From: an uncultured Clostridia bacterium
Lineage (GTDB): Bacteria; Bacillota; Clostridia; UBA1381
Length of the DNA: 64,000 nucleotides
Assembly: GCA_944393255.1 (NCBI GenBank)
Contig: CALXZP010000009.1
Span: 1 to 64,000 of the forward strand
Direction: 5' to 3'
The translations under genes were made by a program, and so were the position numbers. This document shows, in pieces, positions 1 through 8,174 of the stretch (its first letter is position 1; every line of letters starts with the position of its first letter). A model generated the notes under the pieces. It searched no databases. It saw only the letters and a list, made by a program, of their open reading frames with translations, and had not been told where the DNA came from.

Positions 1-2
1 AT

Positions 3-170
3 TTAAGAAAGTGTAAGAATCGCCAGAAGATGGCGGGAGGGTTCCGAACAGAGACAGGTCATGAAATGTATTGCAGAATACTAAGTGTGATAGAAACCTG
101 CAAACGAAGAAAAGAAAATATATTTGAATACATAAAAGGAGTGTTCGCAAAGGCACCTGTTAGCGTTTAA
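3..170 (+). pseudogene. Probable C-terminal end of an IS66-type transposase, cut by the window edge
   Basis: An open frame enters from the left edge and runs for 55 codons to a TAA at 168-170. The peptide holds the segments GGFRTETGHEMYCRIL and VIETCKRRKENIFEYI. From memory this resembles the tail of IS66-family transposases, where a stretch like SxxGSRFVERMLTVxxTCRQQxRNVLxxL precedes the C-terminus. No start is visible, so it could be an intact insertion sequence ending here or a remnant. A hairpin overlaps the stop codon. The assignment is from pattern only; codon content and the absence of stops also fit another unknown coding tail. Confidence 0.4.
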
Positions 171-177
171 CAGGTGT
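153..177 (+). terminator. Hairpin overlapping the end of the left-edge frame
   Basis: A perfect 9-bp stem, CACCTGTTA paired with TAACAGGTG around a five-base loop, spans 154-176. The run that follows is T-rich but interrupted by G, so it is a weak intrinsic terminator. It lies between the transposase-like tail and the rpsF promoter. Confidence 0.5.
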
Positions 178-247
178 TGTTTGTGTGCCGTATACCTGAA
201 CTGTAACGACAGTGACGTAAAATTTTGAAATATATTAAAAATAATGC

Positions 248-276
248 TTGACAAACGGTTGGTTAAGTGATAGAAT
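248..276 (+). promoter_or_regulatory. Sigma-A promoter of rpsF-ssb-rpsR
   Basis: A -35 box TTGACA at 248-253 and a -10 box TAGAAT at 271-276 are separated by exactly 17 bases. Transcription should begin near 283, giving a leader of about 65 bases before rpsF. Confidence 0.85.
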
Positions 277-292
277 ATATAAGTCTGTTAAA

Positions 293-330
293 GACATCCT
301 TGCCCGCGGAAGGGCCGCGGGACAAATGTC
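293..330 (+). promoter_or_regulatory. Candidate S6:S18-binding autoregulatory leader of rpsF
   Basis: Two coaxial stems are visible: an outer GACAT/ATGTC (293-297 with 326-330) and an inner perfect CCCGCGG/CCGCGGG (303-309 with 315-321) with a five-base loop. Asymmetric unpaired segments lie between them, and the rpsF Shine-Dalgarno starts four bases downstream. A conserved RNA bound by the S6:S18 complex is known in front of rpsF in many bacteria. Position, size and stem-bulge-stem shape agree with it, but I cannot score the covariance model here. Confidence 0.55.
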
Positions 331-349
331 CATAAGGAGGTGTAATGAA

Positions 350-652
350 ATGGCTGAAAAGAAAATCAACAGCTATGAGACAATTTTTATCATCGATTCA
401 ACGTTGGAGCCGGACGCTGTAACGGCTGAAAAGGACAAGTTCGTTAATCTGATAACTGCCAACGGTGAGATCGGAGAGGTTGAGGAGTGGGGCAAGAGAA
501 AGCTTGCTTATCCGATAAACTTCAAGACTGAGGGTTACTATGTTCTCGTAAACTTCAAGGCTGACGTGGAGTTCCCGAAGGAGCTTGACAGAAGATACAG
601 GATCGACGAGAATATTCTCAGAACCATCATCATCCGCAAGGACGAAGCGTAA
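350..652 (+). CDS. rpsF: 30S ribosomal protein S6
   Basis: Encodes a 100-residue S6, which binds the 30S platform together with S18. The sequence is typical of the family: it opens MAEKKINSYETIFIID and contains the WGKRKLAYPI segment followed by a YRIDENILRTII strand. The start chosen is the ATG at 350, nine bases after a perfect AAGGAGG at 334-340; the frame is open back to a TTG at 248, but that codon lies inside the promoter. It is first in the classic S6-SSB-S18 operon, 18 bases before ssb. The leader may allow feedback by the S6:S18 complex. Confidence 0.97.
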   Translation: MAEKKINSYETIFIIDSTLEPDAVTAEKDKFVNLITANGEIGEVEEWGKRKLAYPINFKTEGYYVLVNFKADVEFPKELDRRYRIDENILRTIIIRKDEA

Positions 653-670
653 TTCGAAAGCGGTGAGAAA

Positions 671-1159
671 ATGAACAAGGTGATTTTGGTTGGACGTTTA
701 ACAGCTGATCCCGAGCTGCGCCAAACTCCGCAGGGTACGTCGGTAGCAAGATTTACCGTAGCGGTAGACAGGCGTTTTCGCAGAGAGGGCGGTCAGCAGG
801 CAGACTTTATAACATGCGTTGCATGGCGTCAGCAGGCGGAATTTGTATGCAGATACTTCAATAAAGGCAAACTGATCGGTATTGAGGGACAGATCCAGTC
901 GCGTTCATGGGACGGACAGGACGGAAAGCGCCAGTATGCGACCGAGGTCGTTATTGACAATGTTGAGTTTGTCGGATCCAAAAACGAGAGCGGCGGTGGC
1001 TCACAGGGAGCTTACCAGTCGAATTTCGGCGGCTATCAGAGCGCGCCGACACCGCAGTCAGCACCCGCGCCTATGGCACAGCAGCCTATGGATGATTCGG
1101 GATTTGTTGATCTGGAATTTTCGGATGATATGGGCAGCGAGGACGATCTTCCGTTCTGA
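671..1159 (+). CDS. ssb: Single-stranded DNA-binding protein
   Basis: Encodes a 162-residue SSB. An OB fold at residues 1 to about 105 begins MNKVILVGRLTADPELR. A flexible Gly/Ser/Gln/Pro-rich linker follows, and the acidic tail ends DDLPF, the standard tip that recruits repair and replication partners. SSB coats ssDNA as a tetramer during replication, recombination and repair. It sits between rpsF and rpsR as in most Firmicutes. This looks like the main chromosomal SSB rather than a phage or plasmid copy, because of its context and full-length linker. Confidence 0.97.
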   Translation: MNKVILVGRLTADPELRQTPQGTSVARFTVAVDRRFRREGGQQADFITCVAWRQQAEFVCRYFNKGKLIGIEGQIQSRSWDGQDGKRQYATEVVIDNVEFVGSKNESGGGSQGAYQSNFGGYQSAPTPQSAPAPMAQQPMDDSGFVDLEFSDDMGSEDDLPF

Positions 1160-1199
1160 TGCTGCGTAAAGATGACAAAAATTGAAGGAGGAGAATATC

Positions 1200-1445
1200 A
1201 TGGCTGAGAGAAATGACAGACCGCAGAGAGCCAGAAGACCGAAGCGTAAGGTCTGCATGTTCTGTGTAGATAAGGTCGAGCATATCGACTATAAAGACAC
1301 GGCAAAGCTTCGCCGCTATGTATCGGAGCGCGGCAAGATCGTTCCGAGAAGGATCAGCGGCAACTGCGCGAAGCACCAGAGACAGCTCACAACAGCTATC
1401 AAGCGTGCAAGAATAATCGCATTGCTGCCGTTCGTAGCAGAATAA
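1200..1445 (+). CDS. rpsR: 30S ribosomal protein S18, with four candidate zinc ligands
   Basis: Encodes 81 residues of S18, the partner of S6 on the 30S platform. The start is the ATG at 1200, preceded by AAGGAGGAG at 1186-1194. After a basic N-terminus comes CMFC, and later NCAKHQ, so three Cys and one His are available as in the zinc-binding form of S18. Many Firmicute S18 proteins keep only a subset of these residues. The gene is last in the operon and is followed by a strong terminator. Whether metal is bound is inference. Confidence 0.96.
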   Translation: MAERNDRPQRARRPKRKVCMFCVDKVEHIDYKDTAKLRRYVSERGKIVPRRISGNCAKHQRQLTTAIKRARIIALLPFVAE

Positions 1446-1457
1446 ATTTGATTTTAC

Positions 1458-1491
1458 GAGGCTGTTGCAACCATGCAGCAGCCTCTTTTTA
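1458..1491 (+). terminator. Rho-independent terminator after rpsR
   Basis: A long GC-rich stem beginning GAGGCTG pairs with CAGCCTC at 1479-1485 and is followed by six T. It closes the rpsF-ssb-rpsR operon and faces the convergent nitroreductase gene. Confidence 0.9.
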
Positions 1492-1520
1492 TGTTCCGTA
1501 AAAGAAGTTTTTACGTTTTG

Positions 1521-2090
1521 TCATAATTCGACAACTACTTCATCTATACTCCTTTTGGGCACGTGAACATCGCCGTTTTCATCAAAATAGTATTTTATGT
1601 CATCCTTTATTGCAAACGTGCAGCCGTTTTGCGCCGGTTTGCCCAGCCCGAGCAGGTATTTGACGTCGTATTTCTCATCAAGTCCAAGCGTTTCCTTGAT
1701 CTTTGCACGGTCGATCGCGCCGAGCCAGCAGCTGCCCAAGCCGAGCTCCTCGGCCTCGAGACACATGCTCATCACAGCCGCGCCGCAGTCGCATTCAGTG
1801 TTGGCGGAGGGTTTTATGGATGTGTCGTTAAGAACGGCGATGAATACGGGCGGACATTCCTCAAAGGATGGATCCCAGTCTTTGAGATAGCCCGCGTATC
1901 TGATAAGCGGGAATAGCTCTCTTCGTATCTGCTCGCCGGAAATGACCGCAAATTTAAGCGGCTGCATGTTTGCCCCGTACGGCGCGAGCCTCGCGCAGTC
2001 GATGATCTTCATTATGTCCCCGGTGTTTACAGGGTCTTGTTTAAATTTACGTATAGTGCGTCTGTGTTGTACCGCATCATAGACATTCAT
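1521..2090 (-). CDS. Nitroreductase-family FMN oxidoreductase
   Basis: Encodes 189 residues of a flavin-dependent nitroreductase-like protein. It begins with the family pattern AVQHRRTIRKFKQDPV, whose Arg residues contact the FMN phosphate, and later has the segment EELGLGSCWLGA typical of the second FMN-binding region. Such proteins reduce nitro or quinone compounds with NAD(P)H; the natural substrate cannot be read from sequence. A GAAAGGA ribosome site precedes the ATG at 2090. The gene is monocistronic and lies between the rpsR terminator and a divergent decarboxylase. Confidence 0.85.
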   Translation of the reverse strand: MNVYDAVQHRRTIRKFKQDPVNTGDIMKIIDCARLAPYGANMQPLKFAVISGEQIRRELFPLIRYAGYLKDWDPSFEECPPVFIAVLNDTSIKPSANTECDCGAAVMSMCLEAEELGLGSCWLGAIDRAKIKETLGLDEKYDVKYLLGLGKPAQNGCTFAIKDDIKYYFDENGDVHVPKRSIDEVVVEL

Positions 2091-2165
2091 GTCTTTATCA
2101 GTCCTTTCGGTTGGTCTTTTATGTACATATATTGTACCACATCATAAGAAAAATCGCAACATCTC

Positions 2166-2194
2166 TTTACAATTTCGTGTTTTTTTTGTATAAT
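2166..2194 (+). promoter_or_regulatory. Promoter of the PLP decarboxylase gene
   Basis: TTTACA at 2166-2171 and TATAAT at 2189-2194 are spaced by 17 bases. The site lies in the divergent interval between the nitroreductase and the decarboxylase genes. Confidence 0.75.
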
Positions 2195-2272
2195 AAACAG
2201 GTAAGAACAAATGGTCAAAAAAATATGAGAAACAGCGCGGGACGGGACTCCTGCGGTGCTTGCGGAGGGAAT

Positions 2273-3619
2273 ATGGAGACTCCTATATATACACGGCTGA
2301 ATGAATACCATAAAAAGAGCAGGATCCCGTTTGCCATGCCCGGACACAAAAATCTGCGCGGGCTGTCGCCGGACCTGCAAATGTGCGATGTAACGGAGCT
2401 GAGCGCAACGGTCGATCTTCACCATGAGGACGAGTATGTATGCCGTGCGAACAGGCTTTTGTCGGAGCAGTATAAAACACGGCGGAGCTTTATACTTACC
2501 GGGGGCTCGACGGCGGGGATAATGGCTATGCTGGCTTCGGTGCTTAAGCCCGGAGATACGCTTGCCGCGGCTGCGGATTGCCATATAAGCGTGATAAACG
2601 CCTGTGCGGTATGCGGGTTTAAACTAAGACTGCTTCCGGTAACGCTCGACAGCCGATTTCTTGTTCCGCGCGGACTGGCGGAGTGCGGGATCGCAGAGGA
2701 TGTGTCGGCACTTCTGGTAACGTCGCCGAATTATTACGGCATAACAGAGGATATAGGACGGCTCTCAGGTGAGTGCCGCAGGCGCGGTATTATTTTGCTG
2801 GCTGACGAGGCGCACGGCGCGCATTTTATCGGATCGGAAAGCTTTCCGCCGTCGGCTGCTGAGCTGGGCGCCGATATGGTATGTCAGAGCGCGCATAAAA
2901 CGCTCAATGCCTTGACGGGCGCGGCGTATCTGCATATATGCAGTGATAATATAGATACAGAACGGGTCAAAAGGATGCTTTGCGCGTTCCAGTCGTCAAG
3001 CCCGTCATATCCTATAGCCGCTTCGGCGGATGCGGCAAGGGCGGCGCTTGCCGAAACGAAGTATGACGAGATAATTGAGGAGTGCGAACGCTTCAAGGAG
3101 GCGTTATCGCATACGACCGGTATACGTGTTCTCTGCAACGACGATCCTACGCGTATAGTCCTTTGCTTCTCGGAATATGAGACCACCGGCTATGAAATAC
3201 TCGCCGTGCTCTCGGAGCGTTACGGGATAGACGCGGAGATGGCGGATCTTGTCAATGTCGTTCTGATAGCTTCGCCGTGGAACACTCATAATGATTTTAT
3301 GGAATTGTTCCGTGCGCTGAGGGAAATAACAGAAGGGCTTTGCGCAAGGGCAAAGAAGCTGTCGATACCGCCGTATTATCCGGAAAAGACGGCTGCTGAC
3401 CCCCATTCCGTATGGTTCGGCCGCAGCGAGCTTGTTCCGATCGGGCAGGCTGAGGGCAGGACGGCGGCAGCTGCGGCAGCGGCGTATCCTCCGGGAACGG
3501 GTATAATAATACCGGGTTCAAAAATAAGCGCGGGACAGATAGAGTATATCAATATGCTCCGGGAAGCCGGGGCTGAAATAGCCGGTATGCGGGACGGGAA
3601 GATAGAGGTTGCCGTTTGA
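2273..3619 (+). CDS. Orn/Lys/Arg decarboxylase-family PLP enzyme
   Basis: Encodes about 448 residues of a fold-type I PLP enzyme of the Orn/Lys/Arg decarboxylase group. PGHK is near residues 23-26, where this family carries its N-terminal signature. The Schiff-base lysine is K209 in SAHKT, after the cofactor-binding segment DEAHGAHF. The length fits the short Firmicute form without the wing domain. Basic-amino-acid decarboxylation feeding polyamine synthesis is the usual role; which amino acid is used is not evident. The ATG at 2273 follows GGAGG closely and matches the usual METPIY-type start; an upstream ATG at 2225 lacks a ribosome site. Confidence 0.85.
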   Translation: METPIYTRLNEYHKKSRIPFAMPGHKNLRGLSPDLQMCDVTELSATVDLHHEDEYVCRANRLLSEQYKTRRSFILTGGSTAGIMAMLASVLKPGDTLAAAADCHISVINACAVCGFKLRLLPVTLDSRFLVPRGLAECGIAEDVSALLVTSPNYYGITEDIGRLSGECRRRGIILLADEAHGAHFIGSESFPPSAAELGADMVCQSAHKTLNALTGAAYLHICSDNIDTERVKRMLCAFQSSSPSYPIAASADAARAALAETKYDEIIEECERFKEALSHTTGIRVLCNDDPTRIVLCFSEYETTGYEILAVLSERYGIDAEMADLVNVVLIASPWNTHNDFMELFRALREITEGLCARAKKLSIPPYYPEKTAADPHSVWFGRSELVPIGQAEGRTAAAAAAAYPPGTGIIIPGSKISAGQIEYINMLREAGAEIAGMRDGKIEVAV

Positions 3620-3656
3620 GCTTCGGTTTGCGGCGAAAGGCGGTTGATAGTAAACA

Positions 3657-5918
3657 ATGGATATGATAACCATAACCGGAACGGTCGAAAATATAATATT
3701 CAGCAATGACGATAACGGATATGTAATATGCGAAGTGGATTCCGCCGAGGAGGGACAGTTTTATGCCGTAGGCTATATGCCGTCGGTCTCGGAGGGCGAG
3801 AATGCGGAGCTGACGGGTTCATGGGTAACACATCCGGAATACGGTGAGCAGTTCAAGGTGGAGCTTTACCGGACGGTCATGCCGTCGGACGAGCAGTCTA
3901 TTTTAAAGTACCTTTCCTCCGGAGTAGTCAAGGGAGTGCGCGAGGCGACGGCAAAAAAGCTGGTTGAGGCGTTTGGCACCGGCGTGTTTGATATTATAAT
4001 GAAGGAACCGGAAAGACTGGCGGAGATCAAGGGAATAAGCAGGGAGAAAGCCGGCATGATATCGAGATCCTTCTGCGAGCAGAGAGTGGTGCAGAATATC
4101 ATAATGTTCCTGCAGCAATACAGCATATCTCCCAATATCGCTGTAAGGATCCACAAGATCTTCGGCGACGGAGCAGTGGAGGCTATAAAGCAAAACCCGT
4201 ATGCGCTTGCGGATTCGGTGGAGGGAATAACGTTCCGTACCTCGGATATGATCGCATACAATATGGGGTTTCCCAAAAACAGTCCGATGCGTATACGCAG
4301 CGGAATAATATATTTTCTAAAGGACGCTGCATATTCCAACGGAAACGTATATCTGCCGAGACAGCTGCTCATAGAGCATACGGTCTATGAGCTTAAGGTC
4401 AGAGAGACGGAGGCGGAGAACGAATTGACGGAGCTTATCGCCTCGCGCGTGCTGAGGCTCGATAAAATAGACGGTCTGGAAGCATGCTATCTTTCAAATA
4501 ATTATTATGACGAGCAGTATATAGCTGACAGACTGACTGCTATGGTGAGAGCCGAACAGCGGTATAATATGAGCGAGGACAGGGCGGAGGCTGAGATAGA
4601 CGAGTTCGAGGCGGAGCACGGGATCACGCTTGCAGCGGAGCAGCGCAGCGCAGTGGTCACCGCGCTTGCCGGAGGCTGTATGATCCTTACCGGCGGACCC
4701 GGAACAGGAAAAACGACAACGATAAATACAATAATAGAGCTGCTTGAAAAGCTCAAGCTAAACGTTGCGCTCGCGGCGCCCACCGGGCGTGCGGCAAAGC
4801 GCATGTCGCTGATATCGGGAAAAGAGGCGAAAACCATACATCGGCTGCTGTGCGCACAGATAGTAAACGGAGCGCATGTGTTTGCGTATGACGAGGAAAA
4901 TCCGCTCAAGGCGGACGTAGTCATACTCGACGAGGTGAGCATGGTGGACACATCTCTCATGGCGTCGTTTTTAAGAGCCGTGAAGCCGGGCGGCAAGGTG
5001 ATATTTTCGGGCGACAGCGACCAGCTGCCGTCGGTCGGCCCGGGAAACGTTCTGCATGATATGATAGATTCGGGCAGGATACCGGTGATAAAGCTCACGA
5101 GGATATTCCGTCAGTCTGAGGAAAGTCTCATCATAATGAATGCGCACAGGATAAACAAGGGCATGCCGCCGGAGCTTTCCGACCACACCAAGGATTTTTT
5201 CTTTATGCGGCGCAGAGATCCGGACAGCGCTGTGAGGACTGTTCTGGAGCTGTATAAGCAGAGGCTACCGAAAACTTACGGCATAGACCCGGTGTGCGAT
5301 ATACAGGTGCTAACGCCTATGAAAAAGGGTCCTTCGGGAACTGCCGAGCTGAACAGGCTTCTTCAGCAGCATATAAATCCGCCCGGAGGAGAAAAAAAGG
5401 AATACCGCTACGGAAAAAGCATCTTCCGCGAGCGCGACAAGGTCATGCAGATGAGAAATAATTATGATATGCCCTATACCACAGAGGACGGAGGCGACGG
5501 GACGGGGATATATAACGGGGATATGGGCACCATAGATTCTATCCATACTGAGGATAAGTATATGGTGATAACATTTGACGATGAAAAGATAGTTGAATAT
5601 CCTTTTAACGATCTCGACGAGCTTGCTCTTGCCTACGCCATAACGGTGCATAAAAGCCAGGGCAGTGAATTCCCGTTCGTTATCATGCCGGTATGCGCTT
5701 ATCTGCCGATGCTTATGAGCAGAAACCTTTTCTATACGGCTATAACGCGGGCGAAGAATATGGTGATACTTGTAGGAAGCGAAAAGACCATAATGAACAT
5801 GACGGCGAATAATTCGTATACGAAGCGGTTTACCGGGCTGAGCGAGAGGATAAACAGGGCGGCGCGGGCGGCCGAAAGGAGTTTGGCGCAGTCTGATGAA
5901 AGGACGGATGAGGAATGA
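3657..5918 (+). CDS. recD2: ATP-dependent 5'-3' DNA helicase RecD2
   Basis: Encodes 753 residues of the SF1B helicase RecD2, which works without RecBC in Firmicutes and has roles in replication and repair. An N-terminal OB-like and helix-hairpin-helix region precedes the motor. Walker A GGPGTGKT is at about residues 346-353, the DEVSM Walker B box follows, and the late motif TVHKSQGSEF marks the second RecA-like domain. The length is usual for RecD2. The ribosome site before 3657 is weak, and an ATG two codons later is also possible. The 3' end overlaps the next gene by four bases (ATGA), implying translational coupling. Confidence 0.93.
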   Translation: MDMITITGTVENIIFSNDDNGYVICEVDSAEEGQFYAVGYMPSVSEGENAELTGSWVTHPEYGEQFKVELYRTVMPSDEQSILKYLSSGVVKGVREATAKKLVEAFGTGVFDIIMKEPERLAEIKGISREKAGMISRSFCEQRVVQNIIMFLQQYSISPNIAVRIHKIFGDGAVEAIKQNPYALADSVEGITFRTSDMIAYNMGFPKNSPMRIRSGIIYFLKDAAYSNGNVYLPRQLLIEHTVYELKVRETEAENELTELIASRVLRLDKIDGLEACYLSNNYYDEQYIADRLTAMVRAEQRYNMSEDRAEAEIDEFEAEHGITLAAEQRSAVVTALAGGCMILTGGPGTGKTTTINTIIELLEKLKLNVALAAPTGRAAKRMSLISGKEAKTIHRLLCAQIVNGAHVFAYDEENPLKADVVILDEVSMVDTSLMASFLRAVKPGGKVIFSGDSDQLPSVGPGNVLHDMIDSGRIPVIKLTRIFRQSEESLIIMNAHRINKGMPPELSDHTKDFFFMRRRDPDSAVRTVLELYKQRLPKTYGIDPVCDIQVLTPMKKGPSGTAELNRLLQQHINPPGGEKKEYRYGKSIFRERDKVMQMRNNYDMPYTTEDGGDGTGIYNGDMGTIDSIHTEDKYMVITFDDEKIVEYPFNDLDELALAYAITVHKSQGSEFPFVIMPVCAYLPMLMSRNLFYTAITRAKNMVILVGSEKTIMNMTANNSYTKRFTGLSERINRAARAAERSLAQSDERTDEE

Positions 5919-7276
5919 AGAGCAAAAGATCATCCGGAGTAAAGGGTAGATTATTATTTATTATCGTGCTGGCAGCAGCGGCGTTCTGTGCGGCGGGGAT
6001 AGGATTTCCTAAACAGACTGATGAGAGCGCCGAGCCGGTGATGCCGGTGTTTGAGGATGTGACGGATGAAAACAGGACGTATATAGAGACAGTCTATACA
6101 GGCGGATATATGTCCCCGTCGGGCGGCGGTGATTTCGGAACGGCAAACGCCGTGACGGCATCTGAAACGGCGTTTATCGCCCTGCGCATTTACGAGAGCC
6201 GCAGCTCGCTGCCGTATACGTTCGATACATACTACACCATGCAGGATGCGTATATAAATAAAGCGCTCGAATACGGCATCTGGCCGGAGATAAGCGCGTC
6301 TGGCGAACAGGCGGTAACGCCCGGAGATGCTGCTGCTGTGCTCGCGCAGTTTGCGGAGGGGGAGCAGGGTGCGGGTATCGCAAGGCTGAAAAGCATTGAA
6401 GGATATGCTTATTCTGATAGTATATTAAAGCTTTACGATCTTGGCATAACCACAGGGAGGAATGCGGCGGAGGCGTTTTCGGACAGCAGGGCGCTGACAC
6501 GCGGTGAGATGGCGGAATTAGTGACAAAGCTGATAAGACCGGAAACGCGCATGAGTATAGCTGTGCCGGACTATGGCGCGCTGCGTGAGAATCTTTCCGG
6601 GATGATGTCCGGATACGACGGGGACTGGTCGCTGTTTTTTGAGGATCATGAGACCGGCACGGCTTTTTCTGTAAACAGCCATCAGGTGTTTTCGGCAAGC
6701 CTTATAAAGCTGTTCGTCATACAAACGGTATATCAGCGCATAGCCGACGGACTTATGAGCGGCAGCGCCGACCTTGAGGAGCAGCTAAGCCGTATGATAA
6801 CCTACAGTGATAATGACGCATGGTATAATGTAACGCGCCGTATAAGCGGCGGCACACATTCTGCCGGGATGGCGGCAGTTACACGGACTGCGGCGGCCGC
6901 CGGCTTCGGCGACACAGGTACCTTTTATCTGGATCATCCCGGAAACTATAATTATACCTCTGTGGACGACTGCGGAAGATATCTTGAAATGGTTCTTGAC
7001 GGAAAGCTCGTTTCGCCTGAGTATTCGGCGCGCATACTGGAGCTTCTAAAACGGCAGCAGATACTTCACAAGATACCGGCGGGAGTGCCCGAGGGCGTAC
7101 AGACCGCCAATAAGACGGGCGAGCTTGACTATATGCAGGGCGATGCGGCAATAGTTTACGCGCCGTCGGGTACGTATATACTTGTGGTGATAGCAGACGA
7201 TCTCGTCAATGCCGGAGCGGCTCAGGCTCAGATAAGGGAGCTTTCGGGATATGTATATGATTTTTTGAATAATTGA
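5915..7276 (+). CDS. Exported serine hydrolase of the beta-lactamase fold with SLH-like repeats
   Basis: Encodes 453 residues. An N-terminal hydrophobic segment (about 11-30) is a signal peptide or anchor. Residues about 75-210 contain two degenerate SLH-like repeats. The C-terminal half is a class A beta-lactamase-like domain with SLIK (Ser262, Lys265), SDN (298-300) and KTG (400-402). I could not identify the omega-loop Glu needed for beta-lactam hydrolysis, so a peptidase-like or carboxypeptidase-like role on the wall is as likely as resistance. The start overlaps the recD2 stop in an ATGA. A surface protein coupled to a DNA helicase is an unusual pairing. Confidence 0.8.
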   Translation: MKSKRSSGVKGRLLFIIVLAAAAFCAAGIGFPKQTDESAEPVMPVFEDVTDENRTYIETVYTGGYMSPSGGGDFGTANAVTASETAFIALRIYESRSSLPYTFDTYYTMQDAYINKALEYGIWPEISASGEQAVTPGDAAAVLAQFAEGEQGAGIARLKSIEGYAYSDSILKLYDLGITTGRNAAEAFSDSRALTRGEMAELVTKLIRPETRMSIAVPDYGALRENLSGMMSGYDGDWSLFFEDHETGTAFSVNSHQVFSASLIKLFVIQTVYQRIADGLMSGSADLEEQLSRMITYSDNDAWYNVTRRISGGTHSAGMAAVTRTAAAAGFGDTGTFYLDHPGNYNYTSVDDCGRYLEMVLDGKLVSPEYSARILELLKRQQILHKIPAGVPEGVQTANKTGELDYMQGDAAIVYAPSGTYILVVIADDLVNAGAAQAQIRELSGYVYDFLNN

Positions 7277-7295
7277 TGAAAAGAAAAATAAAAGG

Positions 7296-7324
7296 TTTAC
7301 AAATCGGAGGTATTGTGGTATACT
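7296..7324 (+). promoter_or_regulatory. Promoter of pyrE
   Basis: TTTACA at 7296-7301 and TATACT at 7319-7324 are separated by 17 bases. A leader of roughly 50 bases follows. I saw no attenuator hairpin or PyrR-type anti-antiterminator in it. Confidence 0.75.
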
Positions 7325-7379
7325 GAATAATAGGGGAGGAGTACTCTCTTCTGCTTATACGTATTTACGGAGGTTTATT

Positions 7380-8042
7380 ATGATTACAGATGAAAAAAGA
7401 CAGTTTATAGAGTTTATGATGGGAGCCGATGTCCTTCGTTTCGGAGATTTTGTTACCAAAAGCGGAAGAAATACGCCGTACTTTGTAAATACGGGCAATT
7501 ACCGTACGGGCAGGCAGATAGCTGTGCTCGGCAAATTCTATGCCTCGCTTGTAAAGGAGACGATAGGCAGCGGTTTTGACTGTATGTTCGGACCGGCATA
7601 CAAGGGTATACCGCTTGCTGCCGGTTGCGCGGCAGCGCTGTATAATGAGTACGGTATAGATAAGCCGTATTTCTTTAACAGAAAGGAAGAGAAGGATCAC
7701 GGAGAGGGCGGTTCGATAGTAGGCTATAAGCCTGAGGACGGCGACAGAGTGATCATCATTGAGGATGTTATAACCGCAGGAACGGCGATACGTGAAACCA
7801 TGCCGGTGCTTAGGGCGGCGGCTGACGTCAGTGTCGGGGATATGTTTATTTCCGTAAACCGCTGCGAGGTGGGAAATACTCCCGGAAAGACCGCTGTTAT
7901 GGAGGTCGGCGAGGAGTACGGTATAAATGTACATGCGATCGTGACGGTCGGAGACATATATGAATACCTGAAGGAAAAGGAAGAATACAGGGGCATGATA
8001 CCGAAGATGGAAGAATACATGGAGAGGTATTGTATCCTGTAG
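7380..8042 (+). CDS. pyrE: Orotate phosphoribosyltransferase
   Basis: Encodes 220 residues of OPRTase, which makes orotidine 5'-phosphate from orotate and PRPP in pyrimidine synthesis. The PRPP-binding loop is visible as VIIIEDVITAGTAIRET, and the catalytic flexible loop carries the basic pair in NRKEEKDHGEGG. A GGAGG stands at the usual distance before the ATG at 7380. It has its own promoter and no other pyr gene beside it, so the pathway must be encoded elsewhere. Family and specificity are clear from the loop sequences. Confidence 0.93.
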   Translation: MITDEKRQFIEFMMGADVLRFGDFVTKSGRNTPYFVNTGNYRTGRQIAVLGKFYASLVKETIGSGFDCMFGPAYKGIPLAAGCAAALYNEYGIDKPYFFNRKEEKDHGEGGSIVGYKPEDGDRVIIIEDVITAGTAIRETMPVLRAAADVSVGDMFISVNRCEVGNTPGKTAVMEVGEEYGINVHAIVTVGDIYEYLKEKEEYRGMIPKMEEYMERYCIL

Positions 8043-8174
8043 ATCGGGTATGCCCTTATCGGGAGCTGCCGTCTTTCAAAGCGTCGGACTGTATCTCAGC
8101 CGGGATACGGTCTCCGGCCGAAAATATGAAATGACCGGATGCAGCTCTGTGTCGGAGATGTTTAAGGAGGAAGT

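Noticed and set aside
5915-7276. Call of a beta-lactamase resistance gene.
   Set aside because: The SxxK, SDN and KTG boxes are present, but the omega-loop Glu for deacylation could not be found and the protein carries SLH-like repeats, so resistance is not supported.
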